Source: Moraxella nonliquefaciens (lineage in GTDB: Bacteria > Pseudomonadota > Gammaproteobacteria > Pseudomonadales > Moraxellaceae). From it: 64,000 nucleotides of DNA. The position numbers and the translations under genes are program-made. The stretch is from contig NZ_LXTW01000012.1 of assembly GCF_001679005.1 (NCBI RefSeq), positions 332,919 to 396,918 of the forward strand, read 5' to 3'. The notes below the pieces were generated by a model that was not told the origin of the DNA, made no database searches, and saw only the letters and a list, made by a program, of their open reading frames with translations. Positions within the stretch are counted from its first letter, which is position 1. Every line of letters starts with the position of its first letter. Positions 1 to 7,780 of the stretch are shown one piece after another.

Positions 1-58
1 ATTTTTGTTTCTGGTAATAAAAACCCCTCTATGTGGCAACAATTATGGAGAAGGGAAT

Positions 59-991
59 ATGTCTAAAATCATGCTGGGGGTTTTATTGGCATTATCAGCT
101 GCTGCTCTTAATGCGTCCATTGGGATATTTAGTAAGGTTTTGCTGCAAAATGGCTTAATTCCACAAGACATTGCTTTTTTTAAGACGGTTTGTGCTTTTG
201 TGATATTAAGTTTGATTTTAATTAACAAACCATTATCGGTACAAAAAAAAGAGATTGTCAATGCTGAAATAACATCAGATTTAAATTGGTTAAATCTACT
301 GACCAAAATAGCCATCTGTGCATTTTTAGGTATTTTTGTGCTATTTTTCTTTGAAACAACCGCTTATCAATACGGTTTTGCATCAAATGTTGTGGTTGTT
401 TTAATGGCTTCTGCTTCTGTTTTTGCGTTGTTATTTGGAAGAATGTTATTAAATGAGAAATTAACAATTACTGCTATTTTGGGGACATTGTTGGCGATTG
501 TTGGAATATTCTTGATATCTTGGTCTGGTGGCAGTAATTTAACCATGTTGCTAAATGCAATCATTGCAGGTAGTGGCTATGGCGTGTTTTCAGTGTTGGT
601 AAAAAAATTCTCGTTAAATGGTGGGATTTATTTAACAAGATTATTTATGATGTTTGGTGGTGTGTATTTGTTTTTTCCCTATTTAAATAACAGACATCAT
701 ATTGATTGGAATGCTTTGATTGTGATGAATGTATTGGCATTGGCTCTATTGCCTACCATATTGGGATTTTATTGTACAACTAAGGCTTTAAATTATTTGA
801 CAGCGGCAAAAGTGCAGGTAACTGAATTATCTGAGCCTATTTTTGCGGTTGTGATGGCTTGGGTATTTTTACATGAATTACCAACCCATCAGTTTTTTGT
901 TGGGGCAATTTTTATTGTCATGGGCATTGTTCTGATTAACCAAATGCACCAAGGTTTATTATCCCAAATAGGAAAACAAATGAGCAAATAA
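59..991 (+). CDS. EamA/DMT-family inner-membrane transporter
   Basis: Predicted 310-residue permease of the drug/metabolite transporter superfamily. The protein is almost entirely hydrophobic, with about ten membrane segments arranged as two EamA repeats; glycine-rich segments such as GSGYGVFSVLVKK and a second-repeat stretch near ELSEPIFAVVMAW are typical. The substrate cannot be deduced. The open frame extends upstream to position 5, but the ATG at 59 is preferred because GGAGAAGGG lies just before it and the protein then begins directly ahead of the first membrane helix. It occupies the place next to nuoCD where nuoB would be expected, so it is probably an accessory insertion in the complex I locus. 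Confidence 0.85.
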   Translation: MSKIMLGVLLALSAAALNASIGIFSKVLLQNGLIPQDIAFFKTVCAFVILSLILINKPLSVQKKEIVNAEITSDLNWLNLLTKIAICAFLGIFVLFFFETTAYQYGFASNVVVVLMASASVFALLFGRMLLNEKLTITAILGTLLAIVGIFLISWSGGSNLTMLLNAIIAGSGYGVFSVLVKKFSLNGGIYLTRLFMMFGGVYLFFPYLNNRHHIDWNALIVMNVLALALLPTILGFYCTTKALNYLTAAKVQVTELSEPIFAVVMAWVFLHELPTHQFFVGAIFIVMGIVLINQMHQGLLSQIGKQMSK

Positions 992-1050
992 ATTCATTGG
1001 TAAAGGCAAATATCAGGTTTATCAGGTTTGATAAATGAACAAACGCAAAT

Positions 1051-1248
1051 ATAAAAAGTTGGCATTATGAGCATTCACCACATTCACGATTTTGATGTTT
1101 TAAATCAGTTAAACGCTAAGTTTACAAATCTTCTCGTCCAAGAAACGGCAGACAGCATTCCAACCATTTGGGTGGCTTGTGATAAGCTGCTTGATGTTTT
1201 GCTGTTTTTACGCACATTGCCCAAGCCCTTTGTCATGCTTGTGGATTT
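1051..1248 (+). repeat. Direct repeat copy 1: duplicated 5' end of nuoC
   Basis: This stretch matches 3153-3350 (the leader and first ~60 codons of nuoCD) with the same spacing throughout (offset 2102). About 16 substitutions in 182 coding bases give roughly 91 percent identity. The differences are clustered around codons 24-27 and 38-45. The two copies bracket the reverse-strand oxygenase/permease pair. Confidence 0.9.
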
Positions 1249-1270
1249 ATTTGTCTTGAAATCAAGATGA
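1067..1270 (+). pseudogene. Truncated duplicate of the nuoC 5' end
   Basis: A 67-residue reading frame whose first 61 residues match the start of the intact NuoCD at 3169 (MSIHHIHDFD, then LLFLRTLPKPFVMLVDL), after which it runs into unrelated sequence and stops. The NuoC domain is normally ~180 residues, so this stub cannot make a working subunit. Its last bases overlap the 3' end of the convergent TauE/SafE gene by 9 bp. It marks the left edge of an insertion or duplication event in the nuo operon. Whether it is translated is unknown. Confidence 0.85.
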
Positions 1271-2026
1271 TGACCATAGTAATTTAATTGCCATTAGCAC
1301 GCAGGCAATAACCACCAAAGGACGCATAAGTTTTGCACCATTTTTTACAACTAAATGACTACCTAGATATACTCCAATTGTTTCGCCAATTGCCATTAAA
1401 ATACCTGCCATCCACGCCATCTTGCCTAAATAAATAAAGACAAGCAAGGAAATTAGGTTGCTGGCTAGGTTAAGTACTCTTGAATATGCCATTGCTTTGG
1501 TAGCGGCAAAACCTAGTAAAGAAGTTACTGCAAGTAGGTAAAAAGTACCTGCACCTGCTCCAAAAAATCCGTCATAAAAAGCAATAACAGGGATAATTGT
1601 CCAAGAAAACAGAAATACACCCATCTTTGCTTTCTTTGTGGTATCTGACAAATTCTTGGAGAAATAAAAATATAAAGCCATTGCAATTAACAAAAAAGGG
1701 AGAATTTTTTCAAGGAGTGTACTAGGTAACAAAGATAAAGTGGCAGTCCCGATTGCACCGCCAATTATAGCAGGAGGCAATAAAGCAATGAGTAATTTTT
1801 TATCTAATACACCTTTGTTTAAATAATATTGGGTGGAGGCAATTGCTCCTACTGTTCCTTGTAACTTATTGGCGGCAATCGCCTGTGCGGGGCTAAATCC
1901 TGCGGTTAATAATACAGGAATAGAAATAAGACCGCCACCCCCACAAATCGCATCAATAAAGCCTGCAATACAAGAACCTATTAATAAAAAGACAACAATA
2001 TCTATGCTAAAACCAAGTAATTCCAT
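1262..2026 (-). CDS. TauE/SafE-family permease
   Basis: Predicted 254-residue inner-membrane protein of the TauE/SafE (YfcA-like) family, thought to export or import organic sulfur compounds or carboxylates. The N-terminus has the family's glycine-rich pattern (GFIDAICGGGGLISIPVLL) and there are about eight membrane segments. Start choice: the upstream oxygenase stop TGA (2028-2026) shares its last A with an ATG at 2026, indicating translational coupling; a GTG at 2029 is the alternative. Co-orientation and coupling suggest it moves a substrate or product of the oxygenase, but that is inference. Its 3' end overlaps the nuoC stub on the other strand. Confidence 0.85.
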   Translation of the reverse strand: MELLGFSIDIVVFLLIGSCIAGFIDAICGGGGLISIPVLLTAGFSPAQAIAANKLQGTVGAIASTQYYLNKGVLDKKLLIALLPPAIIGGAIGTATLSLLPSTLLEKILPFLLIAMALYFYFSKNLSDTTKKAKMGVFLFSWTIIPVIAFYDGFFGAGAGTFYLLAVTSLLGFAATKAMAYSRVLNLASNLISLLVFIYLGKMAWMAGILMAIGETIGVYLGSHLVVKNGAKLMRPLVVIACVLMAIKLLWSSS

Positions 2027-2912
2027 CACATTGCTCCCAATCTTAGTAACAGTTTATTGACTGAGTTATCATAAATACCAATATTTTTTAATGTATCCGT
2101 GTCTCTTAATATTTCTTGATAATTAGGAAAGTTAAGTATTCCAAAGATTTTTTCCCATTCTTTCATTTCAGTATGTGCAAATAAAGGTACGGTAGATTTT
2201 AGAGTATTAATGAATAGCGTTCTAGTTTCTTTGCTTTCATTTTTTAGCACTTCCAAGGCGACATGGCTAAATACACCAGAATGACTACGCTCATCAAGGG
2301 CGTGTCTCTTGGTAACTTCATAGCAGATATTTTGAATGGTGTTATCCTTGGACAGAATGTCTAGATAGTCAGTAATTAGTGTTTCACTAGCACACGCCAC
2401 TGCAAATTGCACCAACCTTCTATTTTTTTCGTCAAGTTGTTTATTTAGTGTCTCGTTTAGCCATTGTGAAAGGTAAAAATTATTCTCGCCTAAGTGAGGT
2501 AAATTTCGTTTTTGGTAAATATAGTTGCACGCACCAATAGACATCTTGGTGTGCAATGCTTCATCAAGCAATGCTTTGGCGATGACTTTTTGCACATCTG
2601 CCAAATTTTCTGTATTAGGGGGTATTTTAAGATATTCTCGCATGCTGGCGTAACAACATCACATTCTATATAGACTGTTTTCATGTTATACAGAATCCAA
2701 GCATAAGACAAGCAAGCATCTTTTTTGGGTTGTGGTGCATTTAGCCAAGCATCATGGTTGGCAAAAGGCAATAGACATTCAGCAAAGTCTTTTTTATCGG
2801 CAAAGAATTCAATATCATCATAATCACCATCAAAAGTATGTACAGTTGCATTCTGTTGCCAGTATTTTGATAGTTTTTTCAAGATAGTTTGCATATCTGC
2901 TACGGTTTTCAT
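2026..2912 (-). pseudogene. AurF-like diiron oxygenase, frameshifted in a C5 tract
   Basis: Two overlapping reading frames (2921-2490 and 2643-2026) together encode one ~295-residue protein resembling the AurF (p-aminobenzoate N-oxygenase) diiron family. The first part carries W.LYNMKTVYIECDVVTPA; the second carries LLDEALHTKMS, ACASETLITDY and the metal-ligand motif HALDERSHSGVF. AurF itself is ~336 residues. Frames meet at a run of five C on the coding strand (2618-2622); six C would join them exactly as ...ENILKYP-PNTENLAD.... ATG at 2912 is preferred to the one at 2921 because AAGGA lies 8 bases ahead. The gene is therefore off as read, by mutation, phase variation or sequencing error. 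The AurF assignment rests on recognised motifs only. Confidence 0.7.
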
Positions 2913-3079
2913 CGGGTACATCCTTAACCTAAGGAATTCCTCAATTTTATATCAAATAAAGTATTTATTGTCAAGATGTAGCCATCAATTATAAAATAAA
3001 TTTATATCTCACAATGGTTTATCATTCAATTTTTCTCGTAATCTATCATAAATATGCTGTAAAAAAAGCGATTTTGCGT

Positions 3080-3085
3080 TATAAT
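3080..3085 (+). promoter_or_regulatory. Candidate -10 box of the nuo promoter
   Basis: A perfect TATAAT lies 84 bases before the nuoCD ATG, inside a 256-base gap between the divergent oxygenase gene and nuoCD. No good -35 hexamer is visible 17 bases upstream, so the assignment is tentative. It would give nuoCD its own promoter even though nuoA and nuoB are not adjacent. Confidence 0.4.
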
Positions 3086-3152
3086 TTGCCATTTAGTTAA
3101 AGTGTTTGGAGACTGCAAGCCCCACGCAAGCGACCAATTTAACAAACATATT

Positions 3153-3350
3153 ATAAAAAGTTGGCATTATGAGCATTCACCACATTCACGATTTTGATAT
3201 TTTAAATCAGTTAAACGCTAAGTTTGAAAATCTTGTTATCCAAGAAACGGCAGACACCATACCAACCATTTGGGTAACCGCTGAACAGTTGCTTGATGTT
3301 TTGCTGTTTTTACGCACATTGCCCAAGCCCTTTGTCATGCTTGTGGATTT
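3153..3350 (+). repeat. Direct repeat copy 2: 5' end of intact nuoCD
   Basis: The partner of the repeat at 1051-1248. Identity starts shortly upstream of the ATG (ATAAAAAGTTGGCATTATG is shared) and stops abruptly at codon ~61, in LVDL. The intervening DNA is 1904 bp. Confidence 0.9.
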
Positions 3351-4917
3351 GTCCGCCATTGATGAGCGTTTGCGTCAGTACCGCCATGGCTTGCCTGACA
3401 GTGATTTTACGGTGTTTTATCATCTGATGAGCTTGGAGCGAAATTCAGACATTCGCATTAAGGTTGCTTTAAAAGAAGGTGAGCATGTCCCATCTGCGAC
3501 CAAGATTTATCCCAATGCCAACTGGTATGAGCGTGAGGTGTGGGACATGTTTGGGGTGGTGTTTGATGGGCATCCGCATCTGACACGCATTTTATTGCCC
3601 AAATATTGGGAGGGACACCCATTACGCAAAGAATATCACGCACGAGCCACCGAATTTACGCCCTATTTTTTGAACACCGCCAAACAAGAGTTTGAGCAAG
3701 AGAACTTACGCTTTGTGCCAGAAGAGTGGGGCATGAAACGCTCTGGGCGTGATGAGGATTTTATGTTTTTAAACATCGGGCCAAACCACCCATCTGCTCA
3801 TGGGGCGTTTCGTTTGGTGTTGCAGCTTGATGGTGAGGAGATTGTGGATTGTATCCCTGACATTGGCTATCACCACCGTGGGGCGGAGAAGATGGCGGAG
3901 CGTCAGACTTGGCATTCATTCATTCCTTATACCGACCGCATTGATTATTTGGGTGGGGTGATGAATGAGTTGCCTTATATCATGGCGGTGGAGAAACTGG
4001 CAGGCATCAGCACCCCTGAGCGTGCCAATGTCATTCGCATCATGATGAGTGAGTTTTTTAGGATTACCAATAACCTGCTCTATTGGGGCACATTTATTCA
4101 AGACGCTGGTGGCATGACCCCTGTGTTTTATATGTTTGCTGACCGTCAAAAGGCGTATGATGTCATAGAAGCGGTAACAGGCTATCGCATGCACCCTGCG
4201 TGGTTTCGGATAGGCGGTACGGCACATGATTTACCCAATGGCTGGCAGCGGTTGGTGCGTGAGTTTTTGGACTGGATGCCAAAACGCCTTGATGAATATG
4301 TCAAGGCAACCATGACCAATAGTGTGCTAAAAGGACGCACGCAAAATGTCGCCCAATATGATGCCAAACATGCTCTGGCGTGGGGCGTAACAGGGGCAGG
4401 ACTAAGGGCGACGGGCATTGAGTTTGATTTGCGTAAAGCGAGACCGTATTTGGGTTATGAGAATTTTGACTTTGAAATTCCTGTGTTTTATAACGGTGAT
4501 GCCTATGACCGCTGTTTGGTTAAAATTGAAGAGATTCGCCAAAGTTTACGCATCATTGAACAATGCCTAAATAACATGCCATCTGGGGCATATAAGGCTG
4601 ACCATCCACTGGCTGTGCCACCGCCAAAAGATAAAACTCTAAAAGATATTGAAACGCTGATTAACCATTTTGTATCAGTATCATGGGGGCCTGTCATGCC
4701 AGCAGGGGAGTCAGCGTGTATGGTAGAAGGCGTTAAGGGGCTTAACAGCTATTATGTCATATCCGATAAATCCACCATGAGCTATCGCACACGCATTCGC
4801 ACGCCAACCTTTGCCCATTTGCAGCAGATGCCCAGCGTGATTAACGGCTCTTTGGTGTCTGATGCGATTATTTATTTGGCAAGCATTGATATTGTGATGG
4901 CAGATTGTGATAGGTAA
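3169..4917 (+). CDS. nuoC: NADH-quinone oxidoreductase subunit C/D fusion
   Basis: Peripheral-arm subunit of complex I, 582 residues, with NuoC (30 kDa, residues ~1-190) fused to NuoD (49 kDa, ~195-582) as in many gammaproteobacteria. Visible signatures are the NuoC segment NWYEREVWDMFGVVFDGHP and the NuoD segments NIGPNHPSAHG, DIGYHHRGAEKMAE and the C-terminal DIVMADCDR. These form part of the quinone-binding region near NuoB. It is separated from nuoE by a frameshifted permease gene instead of being adjacent, and its 5' end is duplicated at 1067. Also called nuoCD. Confidence 0.97.
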   Translation: MSIHHIHDFDILNQLNAKFENLVIQETADTIPTIWVTAEQLLDVLLFLRTLPKPFVMLVDLSAIDERLRQYRHGLPDSDFTVFYHLMSLERNSDIRIKVALKEGEHVPSATKIYPNANWYEREVWDMFGVVFDGHPHLTRILLPKYWEGHPLRKEYHARATEFTPYFLNTAKQEFEQENLRFVPEEWGMKRSGRDEDFMFLNIGPNHPSAHGAFRLVLQLDGEEIVDCIPDIGYHHRGAEKMAERQTWHSFIPYTDRIDYLGGVMNELPYIMAVEKLAGISTPERANVIRIMMSEFFRITNNLLYWGTFIQDAGGMTPVFYMFADRQKAYDVIEAVTGYRMHPAWFRIGGTAHDLPNGWQRLVREFLDWMPKRLDEYVKATMTNSVLKGRTQNVAQYDAKHALAWGVTGAGLRATGIEFDLRKARPYLGYENFDFEIPVFYNGDAYDRCLVKIEEIRQSLRIIEQCLNNMPSGAYKADHPLAVPPPKDKTLKDIETLINHFVSVSWGPVMPAGESACMVEGVKGLNSYYVISDKSTMSYRTRIRTPTFAHLQQMPSVINGSLVSDAIIYLASIDIVMADCDR

Positions 4918-4996
4918 CTGCCTTTTCGCCAAAGATTGATGGCGATTTAAAAATTGCTCTAAGAGTTATCAAAATAGGCATTTATAAAGGACGGTC

Positions 4997-5763
4997 ATGC
5001 AAGAAATAATACAATCTATTGTTTTTATTGCTGCCGCCATACTGCACGGAATTACAGGCATGGGGTTTCCGATGCTCGGTACAACCGCATTGGCTTTTAT
5101 CATGCCATTGTCTAAGGTTGTTGCCTTGGTGGCATTACCAAGCCTGTTAATGAGCTTGTTGGTTCTATGTAGCAATAACAAAAAGGGTTTTTACCAAGAG
5201 ATTGTTTATTATTTAAAAACCTATAAATTGCTTGCTATTGGTAGCGTCGTTGGCAGCATTTGGGGGTAAAGCTGCTTTTGATACTTCCAGTGTCTTGGCT
5301 GTTTTTACTGATGGCAATCATTACATTGTATTATTCTGTCAATGGCATTTTAAATGTATGTGCAAAAGCAAAAAATATTCAAGTGGTTGCCAATAATAAA
5401 AATATGGTTCTGTTTGGGTTTTTGGCAGGCGTTATTGGCGGTTCAACCAATACCATGTCCCCCATATTGTTAATATTTTTGCTGAGTGAAACAGAGGATA
5501 AAAACCGCATCGCAAAAGCAAGCAACCTGTGCTATCTTTTGGCGAAAATTGTTCAAATATATATGCTAAAAGACCAGTATTGGTTATTAAATAAGAGTGA
5601 ATACGGTTTAATATTTTTACTGTCCGTATTGTCTATTATTGGATTGTATGCTGGCATTTGGTTAAGAGCTAAGATTAGCCCAAATTTTTTTAAAATGTTA
5701 ATTTTTATTGTTTTATTGGTATTGGCTCTAAAAATTGGGCATTCAGGTTTAATTAAACTTTAA
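4997..5763 (+). pseudogene. TauE/SafE-like permease, frameshifted in a G5 tract
   Basis: Two frames (4997-5269 and 5260-5763) together make a ~255-residue membrane protein of TauE/SafE type: HGITGMGFPMLGTTAL near the N-terminus and AGVIGGSTNTMSPILLIF at the start of the second half are the paired family motifs. The break is at five G (5262-5266), where the first frame reads SIWG-stop; six G would give SIWGVKLLLILPV and restore the whole protein. It lies between nuoCD and nuoE, where canonical operons have no gene. It differs clearly from the reverse-strand TauE/SafE protein at 1262-2026, so it is not a simple recent duplicate. Confidence 0.75.
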
Positions 5764-5851
5764 GTCATTATTAAATGCCTTAACTTATTATTAAATATTG
5801 TTATTAAATCATTGACACAATGTTTTAGAATTTTAAATACAAAAGGTTACC

Positions 5852-6361
5852 ATGAAAATTGTTACCGACAAAACCCCCAAAGTGGACATTCACGCCATTT
5901 TAATGCCCCAAGAAATTGACGGCATTCATCATCACATTCATCACTACCCACAGCCCCGTGCGGCGGTGCTTGATGCTTTGAAACTTGTGCAAAAGCGTAA
6001 CGGCTGGGTCAATGATGCCCAAGTGGCTGCCATTGCCAACATGCTTGGCATCAGTGTGGCAGATGTTGAGGGGGTGGCGACATTTTTTAATCGCATTTAT
6101 CGCTTGCCTGTTGGGCGACATGTGATTTTGGTTTGTGATAGCATTGCTTGCTATTTGACAGGCTATGAACCGCTTTTGGCTGAGTTTAAGGCACAGCTGG
6201 GCATTGAGTTTGGGCAAACCACAGCTGATGGCAGGTTTACCCTGTTGCCAATTTGTTGTTTGGGAAATTGTGATAAAGGGGCAAGTGTGCTGATAGATGA
6301 AGACACTTATGGCCCTGTGCTGCCGTCCGAGGTCGGTCTATTATTGGAGCAATATGTATGA
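5852..6361 (+). CDS. nuoE: NADH-quinone oxidoreductase subunit E
   Basis: A 169-residue thioredoxin-like 2Fe-2S subunit of the NADH dehydrogenase module (24 kDa type). Likely cluster ligands are C95 and C100 in VCDSIACY and C136 and C140 in CCLGNCDKG. The N-terminus has a histidine-rich stretch (HHHIHH). The stop overlaps the nuoF start by four bases, so the two are probably coupled. Confidence 0.96.
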   Translation: MKIVTDKTPKVDIHAILMPQEIDGIHHHIHHYPQPRAAVLDALKLVQKRNGWVNDAQVAAIANMLGISVADVEGVATFFNRIYRLPVGRHVILVCDSIACYLTGYEPLLAEFKAQLGIEFGQTTADGRFTLLPICCLGNCDKGASVLIDEDTYGPVLPSEVGLLLEQYV

Positions 6362-7779
6362 ATAAGCCAAATGTCAGCGAACAGATTGACGCTCGTAAAA
6401 ACGGACTTGCCCCAAGCCAGCTTAACCGCCAAAAAACCCCAATCTGGGGCGTGGGACTGGCGGACGGTCAAGCACCAACATCACAAACGCACCCTTTGAC
6501 ATGGCGACTGTATCATCATGATGCACTGCTGACACTGGCAGATTATGAAAAGCTGGACGGTTTTGTTGGCTTAAAAAACGCCCTATCCAAATCGCCCAAA
6601 GAAGTCGGCGAGATGATAAAAACCGCCAATGTGCGTGGGCGTGGTGGGGCAGGGTTTAACGCAGGGCTAAAATGGACATTCATGACCCCGCCTGATGGGG
6701 GCGTGCGTTATTTGATTTGTAATGCCGATGAGATGGAACCTGGCACATTCAAAGACCGCCTATTGATGGAGCGTCTGCCTTTTCAGCTCATTGAGGGCAT
6801 GCTCATCAGTGCCTATGCCATTGGGGCGAGCGTGGGCTATGTCTTTATCCGTGGCGAGTATGTCCTAGCTGCCAAGCGCTTACAAAACGCCATTAACGAG
6901 TGTGTCGCCAATCGCTTGCTGGGTGATGGGATTTTGGGGACGGAGTTTAACTTTACTTTGCATGTTCATACAGGGGCGGGGCGGTATATTTGTGGTGAAG
7001 AGACGGCACTCATTAATTGCTTGGAGGGCAGGCGTGCCAACCCACGCACCAAACCGCCATTTCCCCAAGTTTCAGGGGCGTGGGGTCGCCCAACGGTGGT
7101 GAATAATGTTGAGACATTAAACAACATGCCTGCCATTTTGCTAAATGGGGTGGATTGGTATTTGAATTTGCCAAAAGCCAAGGGCAAATCCACCACCCCT
7201 GGCACCAAAATCATGGGCGTGTCAGGGCGTGTCAAAGATGCAGGGCTTTGGGAGTTGCCTTTTGGTCATACCGCAAGGGAGTTAATAGAGCTGGCAGGTG
7301 GCATGCAAGAGGGGCTTAGCTTAAAGGCATGGCTACCGGGGGGAGCGAGTACCGACTTTTTGACCGCAAGTGATGAGCATTTGGATTTGGTGATGGACTT
7401 TGACCCCATCATGAAAGCGGGCAGTCGTTTGGGTACTTGCTTGATGATGGTGGTGGACGAAAGCCAAGACATGGTGAGTTTGTCAAAAAATCTACAACAG
7501 TTTTTTCAGCGTGAAAGTTGTGGCTGGTGTACCCCTTGCCGTGATGGCTTACCGTGGGGCGTTAAAATCCTTGATGCCATGGATAACGGACAGGCCCAAG
7601 CGGACGACATTGACAAACTATCCGAGCTGACACGAGATTTGTGGATTGGCAAAACCTTTTGCGCTCATGCCCCAGGGGCGATGGAGCCACTCATGAGTGC
7701 GTTAAAATATTTCCGTCATGAATTTGAGCAAAAAGTAAACAACCAATCAAAACCACAACAAAATAAGGTGGGGGTGTAA
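6358..7779 (+). CDS. nuoF: NADH-quinone oxidoreductase subunit F
   Basis: FMN- and NADH-binding subunit of complex I (51 kDa type), 473 residues. The NADH/FMN fold shows GRGGAGFNAGLKW, NADEMEPGTFKDR and GAGRYICGEETALI. The N3 4Fe-4S ligands lie in ESCGWCTPCRDG near residue 386, with a further cysteine in KTFCAHAPGAMEP. The start overlaps the nuoE stop, and nuoG follows after one base. Confidence 0.97.
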   Translation: MNKPNVSEQIDARKNGLAPSQLNRQKTPIWGVGLADGQAPTSQTHPLTWRLYHHDALLTLADYEKLDGFVGLKNALSKSPKEVGEMIKTANVRGRGGAGFNAGLKWTFMTPPDGGVRYLICNADEMEPGTFKDRLLMERLPFQLIEGMLISAYAIGASVGYVFIRGEYVLAAKRLQNAINECVANRLLGDGILGTEFNFTLHVHTGAGRYICGEETALINCLEGRRANPRTKPPFPQVSGAWGRPTVVNNVETLNNMPAILLNGVDWYLNLPKAKGKSTTPGTKIMGVSGRVKDAGLWELPFGHTARELIELAGGMQEGLSLKAWLPGGASTDFLTASDEHLDLVMDFDPIMKAGSRLGTCLMMVVDESQDMVSLSKNLQQFFQRESCGWCTPCRDGLPWGVKILDAMDNGQAQADDIDKLSELTRDLWIGKTFCAHAPGAMEPLMSALKYFRHEFEQKVNNQSKPQQNKVGV

Positions 7780-7780
7780 C

